Shown here: one piece after another, positions 25,303 through 37,857 of the stretch
Layout: each line of letters starts with the position of its first letter
How positions within the stretch are numbered: position 1 is the stretch's first letter
From: Mantis religiosa
Lineage: Eukaryota; Arthropoda; Insecta; Mantodea; Mantidae
DNA length: 64,000 nucleotides
Reading direction: 5' to 3'
Assembly: GCA_030765055.1 (NCBI GenBank)
Contig: CM060953.1
Span: 21,656,187-21,720,186 of the forward strand
The notes under the pieces: model-generated
Told to the model about the DNA's origin: nothing
The model's input: only the letters and a program-made list of their open reading frames with translations
The model's database searches: none
Program-made: the position numbers and the translations under genes

Positions 25303-27998
25303 GGTAAGTAATATGTTATTGGTAATCAGTTTGTAGCTATAGCTCCACTCTACTTATTCGTGTTAGTGTCATAGTGATACTGGGGAACCATAATCCCTTA
25401 CTTTCTGGTACTGTTTTCTTAGCATTTTTGCCATTGTCAAAATGGCTTCCTTGCATGGCAAGTAATTTGTGCTTATAATTTCAAATTGTCATGTTTTTAT
25501 ATGGTGTACATAAACAAATTTGTTATTAGTATTATGTAGAATAGTCATACCTAAATGGGTCCAATGCTGCTGCTTTGTGGCAAGTGTGTTGTGTCAGTGC
25601 TCAGAAGATGATGTAATATTTAGGTATGATAATTGTACAGCTGAGATCGAATGACTGAATTGATTCTGATTAAATATCTAGAAAAATCCAACTATTTGGA
25701 AATATAATGGTTTTCATCATTCACGAACATGCCTCACCAGTATGACGAAATTAAATACCCATATCACGAAATTGCCTGCATAATGATACCTTACAAATAA
25801 GACATTTTACTATTAAAATGTACTGCCAAAATGAATTAATAATTCCACATCTGTTGCTTGTAGTGGTTTTTAATAACATTATAAAATTGTAAGCAAGTGC
25901 TTTATAACTACAATAGAACAAAAATGTGTATCAGGAATATTCCTCCCTTTACCATACCTTGTTATTGGTTTGCATTTTCAAATATAACTTTATAACCTGA
26001 TAAAAGTCATATGAGTGGCATCAGATATTTTGTATTCATTTTTTTCGATGGCCAATCAAATAGTTGCAGTTTTAGAAAGTTATGCAAAGTTGGTGTTTTG
26101 GTCGAAGTCATCTGACTTATGTCTATCGAAACAAAAGGGCCACTCACAATGGAAGGTAATATAATGACAGAAAATTTGAGCATAATTTAAATTAAAACTG
26201 TATTAAATTAAAACACGTCAGCATCCAATAGTTCCATCTTACCGACTGCTTCAGTTGGGCCATCCCTATCCTTCACTACAGTTACCCTTGAATACACAAT
26301 ACGTTTTACCAGGGTTCGATCCTGCGATCCTTAGTTTGATACTCTTACCATGCCTCAGACTCGGTTTATACTCCAATACAAATGTCGATGTCGAAGCCAA
26401 GTACCATTGGTCTTACGTTATGGCAAAAATTGGATTAAGGGTCAGTGAAAATCGAAACTGCATTTTTGAAGAAAAAAAAGATGTATTTAAACTGTACTAA
26501 GGGAAAAATATTAGTTTAGTTTTAAACATGATTTTTTCTTCAAATTTCAGGTACATACACGAACTATATGAAAATTTAGCTGCATATTTAGTAATGCAGC
26601 CCACGAACTAATGTTTTTATGAATTAATTATATGGGTACAAACAATTAAAATGCTTTGAAGTATAATGCTTTTAGTACACATTTGAATCATTTTTGTACA
26701 CACTACAAACAATATCGGATTTTTATTTCCTTCTCGATCTCAAATAATACCTTATATTATTTAAGGAAAGACACAGTGCGGGTAACATCACGAGTCTTAA
26801 AAGGAAAGTGCATCAGAAGTTTGAGGTGTGTTTAATAGCTTACTGGCACAGATGCTAAGAGAATATAATATAGTCTTGTACACATAATTGGACTATATCC
26901 GCTCCAAATTTCAGTTTATTGTAATGGCAAGTTGTTCTAGCTAACAGAAATGATTTGATACCTTTAGTTCGTAGTGTAATTTTTTTTTTTTTAATTCGAT
27001 TTAAGACGAAAACAGCTTGTCTGTTTTTCGTCCAGTTCGTACCTATATTTAAACTTTCAAGGGTTATTCCGAGAAAATTCAATTTAACATTTCATTTGTC
27101 ATGAAAATATCTTTAACATAAATTTTAATGGAAATCGTCAAGAGCCATTTCCGGGAATAAAACCCTGCAAAGAGTCGCTTGGGTTGGAGGGTTTTTCCAG
27201 AAAGCAAGTTATTATTGCATTTTCATTAAATTCTGAGCTCGTCTCCACCTCAGCGGGAAGTTAGTTTAAACATTTTTCCATGTAAACGGCAGTTTGGGGT
27301 GAGGGATAAGCTGAAGGGGAGTTAATATCGTCATCCGGTTATGAGCAATGTTTAAACATTCAAGTCTCTTGTTCATCGGGAAGTTAGTGTACAATCGATT
27401 ACAAAATTTAAAATGAACAGAGTGCGACGTAATATGATGTAAGACAAACGCAAGAGAGGCTGGAGTAGACATGATGGCACCCGAAAGAGTTCAGCGAAGT
27501 TCAACATGAACAACGTTAAGGACGTTAAAAGAAAGCAGTACTAGTGGCTCCTCCTGCAAATCGATACATTGATTTTAATAGTTATCTCTGCCATTCCAGC
27601 GGCGAAGTCCGCGAGTTAGGTGTGCGTGGTATCAGAAGTGAAACTTGCTCTCTGTTTGGCTACTTTTTATGAGGACGTAGAACATGCGAATTATACTAAA
27701 ATGTATAAACATATAAATAAATGACGACTGTAAGCATTTAAAAAGAATTAAGAAAATTAAAGGGGGGGGGGGAAGTAAGAAGATCATTGTAAAGAGGATC
27801 ATTGTAAGAAGATAAAAGGCGATCATACCGGTTCACCCAATCCCAAAATAAAAATTACGTCAGGGCTGCAGAGGGAACACCCCTGAAACAGCTATAGGGT
27901 GAAATAACTCCTAAAATCCCCTTAGTCAGTCGCCGCTCTTGCTCACTTCAGGCGTGCGCTCATTAAAACATGAAACGAGTTTTAATGCCGATGTAATA
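25303..27998. other. No gene recognised
   Basis: AT-rich, no sustained frame, no repeat shared with the window. Contains a run of G at about 27762-27771. Confidence 0.5.
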
Positions 27999-28009
27999 TG
28001 AGGTACGTC

Positions 28010-28820
28010 CAGAAAGTAAGTTCTGTTTGATAATACAATTAAATTGTGTATAGATACAGAAAAATTAATTGCACAAAATTGTACAACTTTTAAACTACTT
28101 TTCCACATAACTGCCGAAATTTTGCAGGCATTTGTCATAGCGAGGCATACCTTCTTCATAGAAGTTTGCCGCCTGTGTCTTCAACCAGTTGGAAACATTT
28201 TCTTTCAGCTCTTCGTCATTGTGGCCGCGCCGTGGCTCAGTGGTTAGACCGCTTGACTCTCACCAAGGCGGCCCGGGTTCGATCCCAGGCGACCGCAAAG
28301 TGAGATTTGTGGTGGACAACACGGCGTTGGGGCGGGTTTTCTCCGGGATCTCCGGTTTCCCCCGCCATCTCATTCCACCGGTGCTCCATCTTCATCTCAT
28401 GTATCATCAGTGTCATCGCTTGCGGTGCCGTATGTAGTGACAGCGGGCGTTAAACACTACACATTTCATTTTCTTCGTAATTGTTGAAGTGTTGACCGCC
28501 AAGGAAAGATTTGAGATGCAAAATCAGATGAAAGTCGCTAGGAGCGAGGTCATCGCTGTACGGGGGATGGTCAAGCACATCCCAGCCAAATCCCTGTAGA
28601 ATGTTTTTCGTCGCATTTCCAGTGTGTGGTCGTGCGTTGTCGTGAAGAAACGCAACACCGTTTGACATCCCAAATTTGCCGATAAATTTCAATTGTTTTC
28701 ACTTTCCTAGCATTCAGAAAACGAATCACAGATCTGATTTCACAAGCTGCGGGATTTTCAATCAACACCAACATTGTAAACAAACACAACAAAGCGTACA
28801 TGGCTGACAGCGATCTCACA
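28010..28820 (-). pseudogene. mariner transposase with internal deletion and SINE insertion
   Basis: Minus-strand order: N-terminal helix-turn-helix (IENPAACEIRSVIRFLNARK, then VKTIEIYRQIWDV), a jump that removes the first catalytic Asp region, then FLHDNARPHTGNATKNI (second Asp), HPPYSDDLAPSDFHL (third Asp) and FLGGQHFNN. After the SINE comes the C-terminus ELKENVSNWLKTQAANFYEE, then GMPRYDKCLQ. The internal deletion and the insertion make it non-functional. Confidence 0.92.
28223..28473 (+). repeat. tRNA-derived SINE, family C, complete, nested in mariner
   Basis: Head GCCGTGGCTCAGTGGTTAG (A-box) and CGGGTTCGATCCCAGG (B-box) with the complete family body. Flanks TTCGTCATTGT (28212-28222) and TTCGTAATTGT (28474-28484) form an 11-bp target duplication with one mismatch. 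The mariner transposase frame resumes across it. Confidence 0.95.
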
Positions 28821-28935
28821 ATGGCGCTCGTTTCTTCTTGATACAGAGCGTCTACCGCGCATGTGCGGAACTGCGATCGCAGCGCTGCAGCGGAGATAAA
28901 TTGAAACAGAACTTACTTTCTGGACACCCCTTGTA

Positions 28936-29085
28936 TTTATTTTGCTTCATAAATGTGCTCACAAGCAGCACTCAAACGTTCTGTATAGTTCTCGCGTAGT
29001 TAGTCCAACCAATGGGATGAACGGAGAAGACTAAATTGTCATTTGGAACAAACTTGTACTTAAACTCACTGAAGCATTATATTAA
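28936..29085. other. No gene recognised
   Basis: Short AT-rich spacer. Confidence 0.5.
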
Positions 29086-29089
29086 TTGA

Positions 29090-29245
29090 AATTAATTGTT
29101 CCTTCACACTAGCCAAGTGTAGTGACTAAAAGGTAGAGTCTGACTGAATGATTGAATTCAATACCATAGCCGGAATGTGAACCAGGGATCTACCGGAGGG
29201 TCATTGGTTGAAATCCCATGACATTGAACTTTTCAGTTGGACTCT
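29090..29245. repeat. Family T SINE fragments
   Basis: Pieces of both arms: TTCCTTCACACTAGCCAAG, AGGTAGAGTCTGACTGAATG on the left and TTTTCAGTTGGACTCTACG on the right, with most of the tRNA-like parts lost. Confidence 0.75.
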
Positions 29246-29269
29246 ACGTTTGCATTATATTAATTGTGT

Positions 29270-29770
29270 GTAGATCAATGTGACAAAATTGGAAGAGAAG
29301 GCATAGCATGGATGAGAGTAGGGATAGTATATCTAAAATGGTTTAGAAGTAATGAGGTAGGGATATGTGAATTTTGTGGAGATGAAGGGAGCACTTCATT
29401 ACCTGATAAAATGTAAGGTGCTAACAAATTACAGGAGAAAACTATGGGGTAAGAAGTGGGACAGCGTGAGTAGAGACGTAGTGGCATTACGCATGTTAAC
29501 GGGGATGGGTGAAAAGAAAATTAAATGTATAGGAGAATTCTTATATAGGATAAGAGAAAAGTGGGTTAGGATAAAAGAAGTGAAGGTCAAGAAGAAATGA
29601 CACCAATCTGCTCAGGAAAACCAAAGGCTTATGGCCAGGAGACCTGAGTCAGCGAGTAAATCTTAGGGTCAGGTCATGTATTTATACAGGATATATAATA
29701 GTGATTGTTAGATATGTCACTGTAGTGAAAATGTAATGGAAACTGTACAAATAAATATCAAATATCAATA
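29270..29770 (+). pseudogene. LINE 3' end, C-terminal zinc-knuckle fragment
   Basis: Plus-strand frames read VGICEFCGDEGSTS and, after a shift, HYLIKC. Together these give the Cys-Cys-His-Cys knuckle near the C-terminus of many non-LTR retrotransposon proteins. A basic tail follows (IREKWVRIKEVKVKKK). The 3' end has AATAAATATCAAATATC. It appears related to the longer fragment at 41786-42790. Confidence 0.72.
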
Positions 29771-29861
29771 TCATTATATTAATTGTTCCACAAAACTATC
29801 TCTTATCACAAAATTAAGTACGATACATTGTTTCCCCAGTATTTCTTGGAAGCACGAACAA

Positions 29862-30294
29862 TCTCTATCAGGAAATTAATTATTCTTTCACACTAGCCGT
29901 GTGTAGGCTAAATTGTGGAAACGTAGAGTCAGACTGAAAAATTCAATGCCATAGCCGGGATTTGAACCACAGATCTTCTGGTTTCCGTCCAGCCGCACTA
30001 CCATTGTGCTACTATGGCCAACGTGCCGATATGACATTAAATAAACAGAAGATCCGTGGTTCAAATCCCGGCTATTGCATTGAATTTTTCAGCCTGACTA
30101 CGTTTCCACAATTTAGCCTACGCACGGCTAGTGTGAAAGAATAATTAATTTCCATTAATTAACCTAATAGTGGTTAACTATAAAGCCCGGGCCTTAAAGT
30201 ACTTACAGCATAGTAAGTCGCCATTAAGGTAGCTGTCTCATGTGTTTATGAGAACTCCTAAGTGGTTTACCGGGAAAATACGAGTCAGTTGGAG
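29862..30294. repeat. Family T SINE, rearranged inverted pair
   Basis: Left arm on the minus strand (GATTTGAACCACAGATCTTC), joined after CATTAAAT to an inverted stretch (GGTTCAAATCCCGGCTATTG) and then to the outer body TAGTGGTTAACTATAAAGCC. Arms share CACTAGCCGTGTGTAGGC and its inverse. Confidence 0.88.
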
Positions 30295-30375
30295 AATTAT
30301 TATTATTAATTATTAATATTAATTATTATTAATTATTAATAATTATAATTATTATTAATAATTATTAATTATTAT
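30295..30375. repeat. ATT/AAT-rich simple repeat
   Basis: Irregular ATT/AAT units directly at the end of the family T element. Confidence 0.92.
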
Positions 30376-31375
30376 ATTTATTTCAGTATTATTTCAACAC
30401 CGGTCATCAGTCAGCTTTACAATGTGTAACATGTAAATTACAAATATATTATTTAAACATAAAACTTGTAGGATTTCATTGTTTATAGTCCCAATACCCT
30501 ATCCATCCACTAACCTAACCTTATTTTAGGTATAATGTATTCACAATTTCCATCTTCCATGCGTGCTTTTTCATGCTGGAACTCAAGTTGTCTGCATTCG
30601 CACGAAAGTGTTATACTCTGTTGGAATGCGTAAGTAATAATGTCTTCGTGGTCATCAAAGCAATTGAAATTAGCACCCAACGTCACAAATTGTGATCTTC
30701 TCAGACTCCATGTCAACTATTTCTGCCGTTGGAAACAAGTTTAATAATAATCCACTCCTGCAAAGTATTCAAGAACTCCGAGGAGAGTTGCCAACACATG
30801 CTATTAGAATCCCGCTAAACGGCCATGAAATATAAAACAAACTTTGCAGGCAACTTCTCCAGATTTTAGTGCGTAAATATTAGTTAGGACTTTTCCAACA
30901 ATCAAGTGCTTTTGTTAATGTAAAGCAGGACTTCAACTTTACTACCAGACCTATATACCAGACATACATTTCACAATGCATGTTTTGAGGCCCTGAACAA
31001 AAACAATCAGTTTGGCAAAGTGGTCAGTGTGCGAGTGAGTTTCTGCACAACATAATTCAGTGTTCAAATGTCATATACATAACAAAAAGCAGAAACGAAT
31101 TATACAAAATGACATCGTTTGTGGCATTAACTTTTTCCAAGGAAATCGTTGCTTTTGGCTTGATTTATTTTCAGTAAAGTAAAACTCTAACGAACTTTGC
31201 TGTACCGAAATGTCAGTAGAGAGGGGATAAAGAATAAACACCTACACAAGATGTTCAAATTAGCGACAGTTCACAATGAATGCTCTTTTATTACAATAAA
31301 GATACTAAACGTCATCCCTTTGTTGCTATTTGCACACACATCTGATGCAGAGGCCCATTTATTTTACTGTTAGTG
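30376..31375. other. No gene recognised
   Basis: The frame at 30510-30716 has no recognised motif. Confidence 0.45.
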
Positions 31376-31566
31376 GTTTGTTAGGGCTATTGACTCAAAT
31401 GAATCCAGGTTCCATAGAGCTTAGAGCTATCCGGCATTCATCTTTCAGGATAAGAGATAACCTCGGAAAGAAACCTTATCCAGATAACTCACCCTGACCG
31501 AGATTAGAACTTGGAACCTCTTGAACGTGAGGCAGACGCGCTACCACCACACTATAGAGGAGGGCA
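31376..31566 (-). repeat. tRNA-derived SINE, family A
   Basis: Minus-strand copy with intact head at the right (CTACCACCACACTATAGAGG) and body to TCCATAGAGCTTAGAGC. The distal tail block is missing. Confidence 0.88.
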
Positions 31567-32352
31567 CCACTGAGTGGTGAAGCAGTAATTTTCAGATTAC
31601 GAATTGAGTAACCTTTCATTTCCTTTTGCTGTAAAGACTTATTGAAAACGCGTATAAATTGTGGTTTCGCACTGCATGAACTCCATTTCTTCTTTACGTC
31701 TTTGTATTTTATGCACATTGATATTTGGGGTGTGGCCCTAGATATATTAATCGACAGAGCGTTGAGGAGAATTGACCTTCACGTGACCAGCGCTGTGATC
31801 ATTCCTTATCGGGTCTTATCTGGTGAATTAGAAGAGTGAAATATTAGTAAGTTGCTGTACAGTAAGTTACGAAACACAAATAGAGCGATTGGAAGCTGCG
31901 TGTGTCTACACGATATGTTTTCTCGCGCCTGACGATGTATGAGACATTGCTGTCCAGAAGACATGATTATATCTGAACAGATTATACATATACTGGACTC
32001 GCCGTGTATGTGCGATAAGCTGAGGTAAACATCCGCTTTCTCGCTTTGCCATGTAGTAACTTTTATATGAAGTTTATATGCAGAATTTGCACCGTAAACA
32101 TATTTTGACCCTGTAGCTCTGTATCTTGGGTCACTGTGTTGGCTTTCAAGTAAACCTGTAAAGCGATTAGTAATTGAAACATGTATCATTTTTTTTTTGT
32201 ATTGAAATGCTATTCAAGAGCATCGTTTGCTAGAAATACCCATTAGCTTATCTGAATAAACAAGTAGCTGGAGTAAAAAATAAAGTCCCTTCAAATCACT
32301 TGCTGTTGCCAACTGCTTGGACAAATAATCCACTGATGGCAGATTATATCAA

Positions 32353-32355
<3 letters not shown>
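31567..32355. other. No gene recognised
   Basis: Contains a 127-codon minus-strand frame (31806-32189) with no recognised domain. It overlaps no splice-consistent exon, so I do not call it a gene. Confidence 0.4.
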
Positions 32356-32388
<33 letters not shown>

Positions 32389-32596
32389 TAATTTACGTCC
32401 TTTAACTTTTTAAGTCATATCGGACGATGAATGGAACGGGTGAAATGATGCTCAAATGGGCCCAGGGTCCATGGAGCTTAGAGTTACCCGACATTCGTCT
32501 TTTAGGATAAGGCAAAACCCCGGAAAAACCTTATCCAGGTAACTCACCCTGACCGAGATTCGGACTCGGGACCTCTTGAACGTGAGGCAGCGCTGG
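32356..32596 (-). repeat. tRNA-derived SINE, family A, with 32-nt poly(A) tail
   Basis: A T-run at 32356-32387 is the tail on the minus strand, followed by a near-consensus body and B-box GAGATTCGGACTCGGG. The outer head is replaced by the family F repeat. Confidence 0.93.
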
Positions 32597-32815
32597 GCTG
32601 GTTAGGTGCTGACATTCATTTTAAGGTCGTGGATTCACTCTCGCCCAGACTGATGGTTTTTAAGTGTGCTTAAAAGCGACATCCTCATGTTAGTAAATCT
32701 ACTGCTATGTTAAAGAACTGCGGGACGAACTTCCGGCACTCCAGGGAAGCTGATGTGAACTAGGTATTTGACAGAGTCGTCAATAAAAGGATTAATCTTA
32801 TGTCATGTCATAATT
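32597..32815 (+). repeat. SINE-like repeat, family F
   Basis: Shares the pattern CTGACATTCATTTTAAGGTCG-like head, tRNA-like GGTCGTGGATTCA, then ATGTTAAAGAACTGCGGGAC with the copy at 49718-49890 (GGTCGCGGGTTCAAACC, GGTAAAGAACTGCAACACG). Confidence 0.7.
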
Positions 32816-34325
32816 GAGGAGGGTGTGCGTGTGTATGGCATAAAAGGTCACGGAACTTCCTGTATACAGCTTGTGCAAAATGTTGTGACTAGGCTCGGGT
32901 TGCATGAATGAATGGAGATGTGCATATCTGTTCATTTCAGATCTTTCCATTATAATTAGCTATTTCATTTTAATTTAATTTAAACAAAAACAAATCTAGT
33001 CTGTCTCGGAACAGTTCTAATTTTTTTGTATTTATCTAGTTACTTTTACAGAAAAATGATTCCTTATAAAGTTAAGTATGAACATTGCAGGGATTGTATT
33101 TTTATAATTCTATTGTATCGTTTAGTTACACATTATTAACATATTGTATTACTGACTTATTGTATTCCTTAATTATTATATCCTTCTATTCTTTCTATTG
33201 ACGTATCCCATATCATGTACAGTGATCAGAGGATGAGCATGACGTCATAATGTGCAGTTGGTGCTTTGATCAGTAGATGGTAAATTCTGTTGTGCCTAGA
33301 TTGTATTTTCAATTTTCGTAAAGAAACAGGCGATAGCGAAATGCTTCCAACGAGATCACCAAAATTTGTAATAGGTACCAAACTTGTATAGTAAAATTAT
33401 AATTGTGTTCAACTTTTCATCTCCACCTGAATATCCTTGCACGCACTCTTGTTTACATAACGTAACCCACTCCTGACGCCCTCGTACTATAGTAAGGGCT
33501 CAGTGAATCTATCCGTTCGCTGTATGAACATTGCAAGCCTAGTTGTTACAGTTCGCCATTGCTGAGGCAGACAGGCGTACTCACTTGCTGTGAGTATAAG
33601 TACAAAACTGCCACCAAGTTGTATTTTAACACTTCTAGTCCCTTGCGCTGCACCAACACTTCCCATTGCTCTATTGGGTACATGGAGTTGCACGACGTTT
33701 TACACAAGCTGTGACCACCTCTCAATAAGGGCCGCACACCTCATTTCCCCCCCTCAACAGCATAAGGGTAATCACCCACCTCCCTCTCCCTTTCTCATCA
33801 ACCTAGAGTAAACTCTCATCACAACTTTCACTGCATAAGATTAGTCATTCACACCTTACTGTACCAAATATGGCTGCATAACAGTAGTGACACACAACGT
33901 TCTCTTGCTAATATGATAGTCATAACTGTAATCACATATCCCTTAGGACAGAGTTGTACGCATTTATTTTCTGAACATGATTATAGCAAACACACATCTA
34001 TGATTACATCAGGTTAATCACACTTTCTCTTATGCCTAGTATAATAGCAGTGCGCTTTCTCTCTCATGCACAATAGTATCATCTCCAATATGATAGATAA
34101 TATAAGAGTAGTTTCACTTCTAATATCATTTGTATTTTTTTTTAAAGTTAAGTTATCCAGAATAAAATATTACGGATAAATTAAAAATTAACAATACATT
34201 ATTTATTGGAATGTTTAACTGCTACTACTAGATATGCCGACCTATAGAAGATGAGCACATTATTTGTTAGTAACCGTTAATATTAAAAATTGAAAGCACA
34301 TTGAAAGTAAGAGAAACATAAAACG
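32816..34325. other. No gene recognised
   Basis: AT-rich; short frames around 33487-33811 overlap on both strands without motifs. Confidence 0.45.
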
Positions 34326-34327
34326 TA

Positions 34328-35215
34328 CATGGGCTGTTCAATAAAGAATGATCACATTTTTTGACGTACCTTTGCTCATCCTCATAATTTTGATGGTCCT
34401 TCTCAAAATAGTCTCCCCTGAATGCGATGTACTTGTCCCAGCGTTTCTGCCAGTCTTCAAAGACATGCTGGAAACTGTTTTTTGAGAGATCCTTCAAAAT
34501 GGCCAACGCAGCCTTCACCACTCTTCCGATGATGGATAATGCCTCCCACGAAGGCGTTTCTTCAAGTTAGGGAATAGAAAAAAGTCACATGGGGCTAAAT
34601 CCGGACTATAGGGAGGGCGAGGGATGCACTTCACTTTGACTTTTGCAAGATATTCAGCAACATTAGCAATATGCGGCCCCTCACCGTGGTGCAGCATCCA
34701 GCAATGTGGTCTTTTGCGCCTGATATGGACTTGCCATGTTTTCAAGACATCCCTGTAGTATTGTCCAGTTACTGATGTGTGTGCAGGTAAAACATGCTGA
34801 TAAACCATTCCATGAATATCGAAGAATGAGATGACCATAACTTTCCCAGCAGAAGCAATCACTTTTGCTTTTTGGGGGGTTAGTGATGAAGGAGATTTCC
34901 ACACTGAGCTTTGCTGTTTGCTATCAGGATCAAAATGATGTAGCCAAGTTTCATCAGCAGTGATTACGTTAGAAAGAAACTCCGGATCTTCCTCTAACAT
35001 CAACGTTAACTGCATGTTACCTCCATTACAGCCGAAGGCGACCCTGAATATGTCGGTACTTGCCTGGTTGTTACAGGCGGGAACCGAGAGTACCAACAAT
35101 GAAACTACTACGGCGTGTTTGTTTCACATTTAGCTAACAGAATATAATAAGATTAAATTTTAGTGCGAAAAATTATGACCGTAAAAAAATTATCATTTTT
35201 ACTGAACAGCCCTCG
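34328..35215 (-). mobile_element. mariner deletion derivative, second copy of the 2278 type
   Basis: Ends CATGGGCTGTTCAATAAAGA at the left and ACTGAACAGCCCTCG at the right, with TA at 34326-34327 and 35216-35217. It lacks the same N-terminal transposase segment as 2278-3192: in both, the TIR region passes through AATGTGAAACAAACACG and GTAGTTTCATTGTTGGTACT directly into mid-protein. Confidence 0.94.
34340..35099 (-). pseudogene. mariner transposase remnant, N-terminus missing
   Basis: One open frame of 194 codons (35099-34515) carries ITADETWLHHFDPDSK (first catalytic Asp), SAGKVMVISFFDIHGMVYQH, an altered WMLHHGEGPHIANVAEYL where the canonical HDNARPH second-Asp motif should be, and PPYSPDLAPCDFFLF (third Asp). 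It shifts frame near 34518 and continues AALAILKDLSKNSFQHVFED, then WQKRWDKYIAFRG. Loss of the second Asp motif, absence of the DNA-binding domain and the frameshift make it dead. It is better preserved than the copy at 2395. Confidence 0.94.
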
Positions 35216-35287
35216 TAATTTTACCTCGTTATGGGACATGTTGATTCACAGAGAACACATTCAAGTAACGTAGCATTAGTAGAAATG

Positions 35288-35288
35288 C

Positions 35289-35361
<73 letters not shown>
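35288..35361. repeat. (ATT)n microsatellite
   Basis: About 24 ATT/TTA repeats without interruption. Confidence 0.97.
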
Positions 35362-35362
<1 letters not shown>

Positions 35363-36870
35363 GCACATATTTCATGATCAATTTTTGATTGGTCGTTACG
35401 TTGGCTTAGCTATCATGAGCTGAAGCGAGGCAGCCATATTGGTATTAGTGCTACACCATAACCGAACTATTGTCATGAACAAACATTGTTTAAAGAAATA
35501 ATTAAATTCATTTAGTGGAATGTTTAATTAAGCCAGCAGAATCCGGTTCGATGGAGTGTTTTGAGTTTATTAGTATTGCATACTGTCGCACAGGTTTTGC
35601 CGTGTTTCAGCGCATGCATATATTGCATTTTAAATGCACGATTGTTGTGGCTAGAAAGACCCGGGGGATGGGGGTTCGGGATGCTGCGTGAGTCACAGCG
35701 AGTGGACCAGCTATGTATGTGTAAAATCGATTTTCTCTCGAGAGTGTTAGCTATACGAAGTTTATCATCACCTCTTAATTGTTTTGTTAAACATCCGATA
35801 ACAAACTAATCTGACAACACATTGACTAGTGTTGAGTCAGGTAGTGTCCTTTAAAAGGAAGCTTATTTACATTAGTTAAATACTGTATGTAATATAAATG
35901 TAAAATTCTCCAACATTGTTAGTGCAAGTAGTCCTCATTATAAGGCATGCTATGAGCTCTCTTGTAAGAAAAAGTGCATTGGGAGTGATTCATTATGGAA
36001 TAAACACGAACTCAGGAAGTCAAACTAATATTACACTTTGATGTTGATCCAAACTTTCCCCCCCTCGCTATAACTAGGTGTTATCAGACTTTCTGAGAGA
36101 GCAGCAGCAACTGCTGGGATGTGGAGTGCCCAGGACGAAAACCAAATTGGTGGGGCGGAATGTCTTGTACTTGGTGACAAAGCAGATCTTACTTAAGTAG
36201 TAATATCATAATTTTCTGTGATGATGGAATGTAAAGTTGGTGGAGGACTGACTTTGCTCAGTAATAGTTTAAAGTTAAAGTAATGTCAAATGTTACATCT
36301 ATGAAGTGATTCATGAAGAACAGCCGTAGAAGAATGTGCAGTAGAAGCAAATTCCAAGAGCCAATTTTCCGTCAAAGATACTTCGGAAGGAACAGGTGGC
36401 GCTAGCAATCAGCACTTCTCTCTATCTGGATCTGCATAAGCAGTTACATTGACAGGAGAAGGTAGCATTTGCTGAATTATTTGGGTACATTTCGTGTACT
36501 GTTGTGGAAAGAAGCACTTTACAGGATGCCACGACATTTTGTCCATCTTAGACACTGCAGGATTAAGAAGAATCGCAACAAACATATTTTCACCCAGCTT
36601 TACTCATTCGTGGATTGGGGGGGGGGGGGGGGGGGGGAATTGCAGTGTCAGTATTACATGATACTAGAATTTGCCGTTAACAAAAACATAAAATGCATTT
36701 TGTATGCCATATGATGTTTCGTGGTATGGTTCACTTTGTGCAATAAGGTTAACGCTACTAAAATTAATAAAACATCAAACTTATTGGTGGTATTTAGGTA
36801 TTTCAAAGATGTTCTATTTTAAATGTACAAAAGCCTAAATAAAAAACTGTAAACCAAAGCAACGTTTTTT
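35362..36870. other. No gene recognised
   Basis: Includes a run of about 20 G at 36618-36637. Frames at 35561-35809 and 36469-36714 lack motifs. Confidence 0.45.
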
Positions 36871-37857
36871 TTTTTTAATTTAAGTCCATGTTCAAATAAG
36901 TACAGGGTACATAGAGCTTAGAGTTACCAGACATTCATCTTTCAGGATAAGAGAAAACCTCCAACGTTAAGTCATATCGGACGATGAATGAAATGTTCAA
37001 ATGAGTACAGGGTACATAGAGCTTAGAGTTACTAGACATTCATTTTTCAGGATAAGGATTTCAGGATAATTTTTCAGGATAACTTAGAGATAATAGACAT
37101 TCATTTTTTCCTTATCCTGAACGTGTCCGATATGACACGTTGTCATATCGGACGATGAATGAAATGATATTCAAATGAGTACAGGGTACATAGAGCATAG
37201 AGTTACCAGACATTCATCTTTCAGGATAAGAGAAAACCTCCAACGTTAAGTCATATCGAACGATGAATGAAATGATGTTCAAATGAGTACAGGGTACATA
37301 GAGCTTAGAGTTACCAGACATTCATCTTTCAGGATAAGAGAAAACCTCCAATGTTAAGTCATATCGAACGACGAATGAAATAATGTTCAAATGAGTACAG
37401 GGTACATAGAGCTTAGGGTTACCAGACATTCATCTTTCAGGATAAGAGAAAACCTCCAAAGTTAAGTCATAACGAACGACGAATGAAATAATGTTCAAAT
37501 GAGTACAGGGTACATAGAGCTCAGAGTTACCAGACATTCATCTTTCAGGATAAGAGAAAACCTCCAACGTTAAGTCATATCGGACGATGAATGAAATGAT
37601 GCTCAAATGAGTACAGGGTACATAGAGCTTAAAGTTAAGAGAAAGTTAACCGTTAAGTTTCAGTATAAGGGAAAACCTACAACGTTAACGTTCAAGTGAG
37701 TACAGGGTACATACAGCTTAGAGTCACCAGACATTCATCTTTCAGGATAAGGGAACACACCAGAAAAACTCACACTCAGATAACTGAGATTGGAACTCTG
37801 GACCTCTTGAAGATTAAACAGACACGCTACCACATACGCTATAGAGGTGGGCAACAA
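36871..37857 (-). repeat. Family A SINE with 3' block amplified about eight times
   Basis: The head lies at the right (GCTATAGAGGTGGGC, 37840-37855). Leftwards the block containing AAGTCATATCGGACGATGAA, GAGTACAGGGTACATAGAGC and CATTCATCTTTCAGGATAAG repeats with a period near 108 bp. GTACAGGGTACATA recurs around 36901, 37004, 37169, 37278, 37392, 37502, 37611 and 37700. Some units contain rearranged pieces (around 37050-37140). The array is a satellite in the making, built from a SINE part. Confidence 0.95.

Larger units (their letters stand above)
27999..28933 (-). mobile_element. Third mariner type, deletion derivative, with nested SINE
   Basis: Inverted ends GTCCAGAAAGTAAGTTCTGT (28008-28027) and its reverse complement near 28905-28925, with TA at 27997-27998 and 28934-28935. 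About 685 bp of mariner remains once the nested family C SINE is excluded. Confidence 0.93.

Noticed and set aside
31806..32189. 127-codon minus-strand frame as a gene
   Set aside because: No recognisable domain, no splice or neighbour support; kept only as a note on the interval.
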